64,000 nucleotides of DNA from Mycobacterium sp. E2479 (GTDB lineage: Bacteria; Actinomycetota; Actinomycetes; Mycobacteriales; Mycobacteriaceae): NCBI RefSeq assembly GCF_001667925.1, contig NZ_LZJR01000046.1, positions 39,608 to 103,607 on the forward strand, read 5' to 3'. Every line of letters begins with the position of its first letter. Within the stretch, counting starts at the first letter, position 1. The position numbers and the translations under genes are program-made. Below the pieces are notes generated by a model, which saw only the letters and a program-made list of their open reading frames with translations, made no database searches and had not been told where the DNA came from. Positions 62,159-64,000 of this stretch are shown piece after piece.

Positions 62159-62248
62159 GTGCTCCATCTTGACAGCGGCGGCAGTCCGGGGCAATATCGG
62201 GAAACAGACGTTATCAGATTTAGTCACCCGTGCCGGGGAGGCCTTTGG

Positions 62249-63157
62249 ATGGCAATCCAAGAGACGATTCAACCGCTCATCCCGCACGTCGAGCGGCCGA
62301 TGGCTGACCCGCCCCGGCCGCATCCGGCTCGACGGCCCCGACGAGTGTCCGAGGACTACGGGTTGATGGGTGTCGCGCTCCTGGCCGGCCCGGCCAACGT
62401 GATCATGGAGTTGTCGCGCCCCGGCGTCGGCCATGGCGTCGCGGAAAGCCGCGTCGAGAGCGGCCGCATCGACCGCCATCCCATCAAGCGGGCCCGCACC
62501 ACGTTCACCTACATCGCTGTCGCCAATGCCGGGACGGATGAGCAGAAGGCCGCCTATCGCCGCGCCGTCAACCGGTCGCATGCGGAGGTCTACTCACGGC
62601 CCGGCGACCCGGTGGAGTGCAACGCGTTCGATCCCGAGCTGCAGTTGTGGGTCGCGGCCTGCATTTATAAGGGCGGGATCGACATCTACCGCACTTTTGT
62701 CGGCGAGATGGAAGACGCGGACGCCGACCGGCTGTACCGCGAGGCGATGACGCTGGGCACCACGTTGCAGGTGCCGCCGGAGATGTGGCCGGCGGACCGG
62801 GCGGCCTTCGACCGGTATTGGCAGGAGTCGTTGGCCAAGGTGCGCATCGACGACACCGTGCGCGAGTTCCTCTACCCGATCGCCGTCTCCCGGGTACGCG
62901 GTTTGCGCCTCCCCCGCCGGTTACGGGAACGGATGGAGAGCTTCAATCTCTTGATCACCACCGGCTTTTTGCCGCAGAGGTTCCGTGACGAGATGCGGTT
63001 GCCCTGGGACGCCACCATGCAGCGGCGCTTCGACCGCCTGATGGCGGTGGTGGGTGCGGTGAACCGCAAGCTGCCGCGAATCATCCGGCAATTCCCCTTC
63101 AACCTGATGCTGTGGGACCTGGACCGCAGGATCAAGAAGGGCCGTCCGCTCGTGTAG
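62249..63157 (+). CDS. Oxygenase MpaB family / DUF2236 protein (Rv0276-like)
   Basis: 302 residues of the DUF2236 family, named for the heme oxygenases MpaB (mycophenolic acid) and latex-clearing protein Lcp. Family segments: VALLAGPANVIMELSRPGVG, RHPIKRARTTFTYIAVANAG, VNRSHAEVYSRPGDPVECNA with the heme-ligand His candidate, and FDPELQLWVAACIYKG. Expected to use heme b to oxidise a hydrophobic substrate, but most mycobacterial members are uncharacterised. The ATG at 62249 has GGGGAGG about eight bases upstream. Divergent from a TetR gene. Confidence 0.85.
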   Translation: MAIQETIQPLIPHVERPMADPPRPHPARRPRRVSEDYGLMGVALLAGPANVIMELSRPGVGHGVAESRVESGRIDRHPIKRARTTFTYIAVANAGTDEQKAAYRRAVNRSHAEVYSRPGDPVECNAFDPELQLWVAACIYKGGIDIYRTFVGEMEDADADRLYREAMTLGTTLQVPPEMWPADRAAFDRYWQESLAKVRIDDTVREFLYPIAVSRVRGLRLPRRLRERMESFNLLITTGFLPQRFRDEMRLPWDATMQRRFDRLMAVVGAVNRKLPRIIRQFPFNLMLWDLDRRIKKGRPLV

Positions 63158-63181
63158 CGCGCGGCAGGACAAAGCACGACT

Positions 63182-63202
63182 TGAAAACGATAATCATATT
63201 CA
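63182..63202. promoter_or_regulatory. Zur-type palindrome upstream of the PPE gene
   Basis: TGAAAACGAT (63182-63191), a central A, and ATCATATTCA (63193-63202): 8 of 10 positions are complementary. This fits the AT-rich Zur (FurB) box of mycobacteria, TGAAAAtcAttTTCA-like. In M. tuberculosis the PPE3 gene (Rv0280) is repressed by Zur under zinc sufficiency. The box lies 45 bp before the ATG. Confidence 0.7.
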
Positions 63203-63247
63203 TTAGGCTCCTCGGTCTGGTAACCCTTCCAGCCTGAGGAGTGCCTT

Positions 63248-64000
63248 ATGACGGCGCCAATTTGGATGGCCTCGCCGCCCGAACTGCATTCCGCGCTGCT
63301 CAGCAGCGGCCCCGGACCCGGGCCGTTGCTGGCTGCGGCCGGTGCCTGGTCGCAACTGAGCATCGAATATGCCTCTGCCGCAGACGAATTGAGCGCGCTG
63401 CTGGCGGCAGTCCAAACAGGGGCATGGCAGGGACCCACGAGCGAGTCCTACGCCGTCGCGCACGCTCCGTACCTGGCCTGGTTGACGAAATCGAGCGTCG
63501 ACAGCGCGACGGCCGCCAGTCAACACGAGGTGGCGGCGGCCGCGTACACCGCGGCGTTGACCGCCATGCCCACGCTGCCGGAACTGGCCGCCAACCACGC
63601 CGTGCACGGGGCTCTGCTGGCCACGAATTTCTTTGGGGTCAATACGGTTCCCATTGCCGTCAACGAGGCCGACTATGCGCGAATGTGGACCCAGGCGGCC
63701 ACCACCATGTCGACCTATCAAGCGGTGACGACCGCGGCCGTCGCGTCGACACCGCAATCAGATCCGGCGCCGGCCATCGTGAAATCCGATGATGCCAGCG
63801 ATGATTCATCGGGTCCGGACCACGACCCGACGATCGACAATCCGCTCAACGACTTCATCGCGAAGATCCTGCGAAACTTCGGGATCGACTGGAACCCAGC
63901 CCAGGGCACGGTGAACGGGCTGGACTATGACGCCTACACCAACGCCTGGGACCCCATCTTCTGGGTGGTGCGCGCCCTGGAACTGCTGGAGGATTTCGAG
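63248..64000 (+). CDS. PPE family protein, N-terminal part (PPE3/Rv0280-like)
   Basis: 251 codons are in the window with no stop; the gene continues to the right. The PPE domain occupies residues 1-180: [20 protein letters not shown] with the Pro-Pro-Glu at 10-12, the WxG turn in [13 protein letters not shown] near 58, and [20 protein letters not shown] with [21 protein letters not shown] linker rich in Asp and Ser follows, then a PPE3-type region beginning [20 protein letters not shown]. Such proteins pair with PE partners and are exported by ESX systems; the M. tuberculosis PPE3 gene lies just before the ESX-3 locus. GAGG precedes the ATG, and a Zur box lies upstream. Confidence 0.92.
   Translation, partial: MTAPIWMASPPELHSALLSSGPGPGPLLAAAGAWSQLSIEYASAADELSALLAAVQTGAWQGPTSESYAVAHAPYLAWLTKSSVDSATAASQHEVAAAAYTAALTAMPTLPELAANHAVHGALLATNFFGVNTVPIAVNEADYARMWTQAATTMSTYQAVTTAAVASTPQSDPAPAIVKSDDASDDSSGPDHDPTIDNPLNDFIAKILRNFGIDWNPAQGTVNGLDYDAYTNAWDPIFWVVRALELLEDFE

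Overview
The window is high-GC actinobacterial DNA whose gene content and order follow, almost gene for gene, the Mycobacterium tuberculosis H37Rv stretch Rv0227c to Rv0280. That comparison is from memory; no search was run. Diagnostic genes are aftD (cell-wall arabinan), fadE/fadD genes, a PPE gene and a mycobacterial-type R2lox. Several M. tuberculosis genes of the stretch are absent (vapBC24, cobU, cobQ1, PPE2, aac(2')-Ic, oplA, vapC25, the two PE_PGRS genes). Others are present that M. tuberculosis lacks here. A nontuberculous Mycobacterium is therefore the best guess; the species cannot be named from the sequence alone.

Layout. 1-9.2 kb: truncated DUF3068 gene, membrane acyltransferase, acid-CoA ligase overlapping the php lactonase, fadE4, a fused tautomerase divergent from a GlxA-type regulator, and a TetR-R2lox operon with a clear promoter and two operator palindromes. 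9.2-16 kb: gabD1, then an accessory block (catabolic acetolactate-synthase-like enzyme, DUF309, DUF488-DUF2945 pair, LysR and NAD-formate dehydrogenase). 16-22.4 kb: lipase-maturation-factor-like protein, AftD, and two small DUF2613-type secreted/membrane proteins. 22.4-25.7 kb: LpqI, TetR and a CLC-type channel. 25.7-31.7 kb: fatty-acid genes htdX-fabG4, fadA2 and fadE5. 31.8-33.6 kb: Fe/2OG oxygenase, flavin reductase and a small protein. 33.7-39 kb: the Sdh1 succinate dehydrogenase operon with its small upstream gene, a PEP-mutase-family lyase, and Hsp20.

39.3-51.7 kb is a nitrogen-assimilation region: nirBD, a truncated TetR-like protein, siroheme-type chelatase, HemD-type synthase fused to a winged helix, two NarK-type transporters, the PxpC/PxpB 5-oxoprolinase subunits, a Tat lipoprotein for iron-chelate uptake and a TetR. 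51.7-63.2 kb: LigD-POL-like primase-polymerase, fadD2, an AT-rich island with a possible ribbon-helix-helix protein and a secreted Gly/Trp/His-rich protein, fadE6, a hydrolase-TetR pair, a glyoxalase-fold protein, a membrane protein, TetR and a DUF2236 oxygenase. The window ends inside a PPE3-like gene behind a Zur-type palindrome, which is where the ESX-3 region begins in M. tuberculosis.

Beyond genes, four signals stand out. A promoter motif TTACTG-N4-GTAA is shared by fabG4/fadA2 and fadE5. A GC-rich repeat family sits directly after stop codons, mostly in sense orientation. A 21-codon leader ORF overlaps the narK3 start. An AT-rich island lies between fadD2 and fadE6. No tRNA, rRNA, CRISPR array or insertion sequence was recognised.
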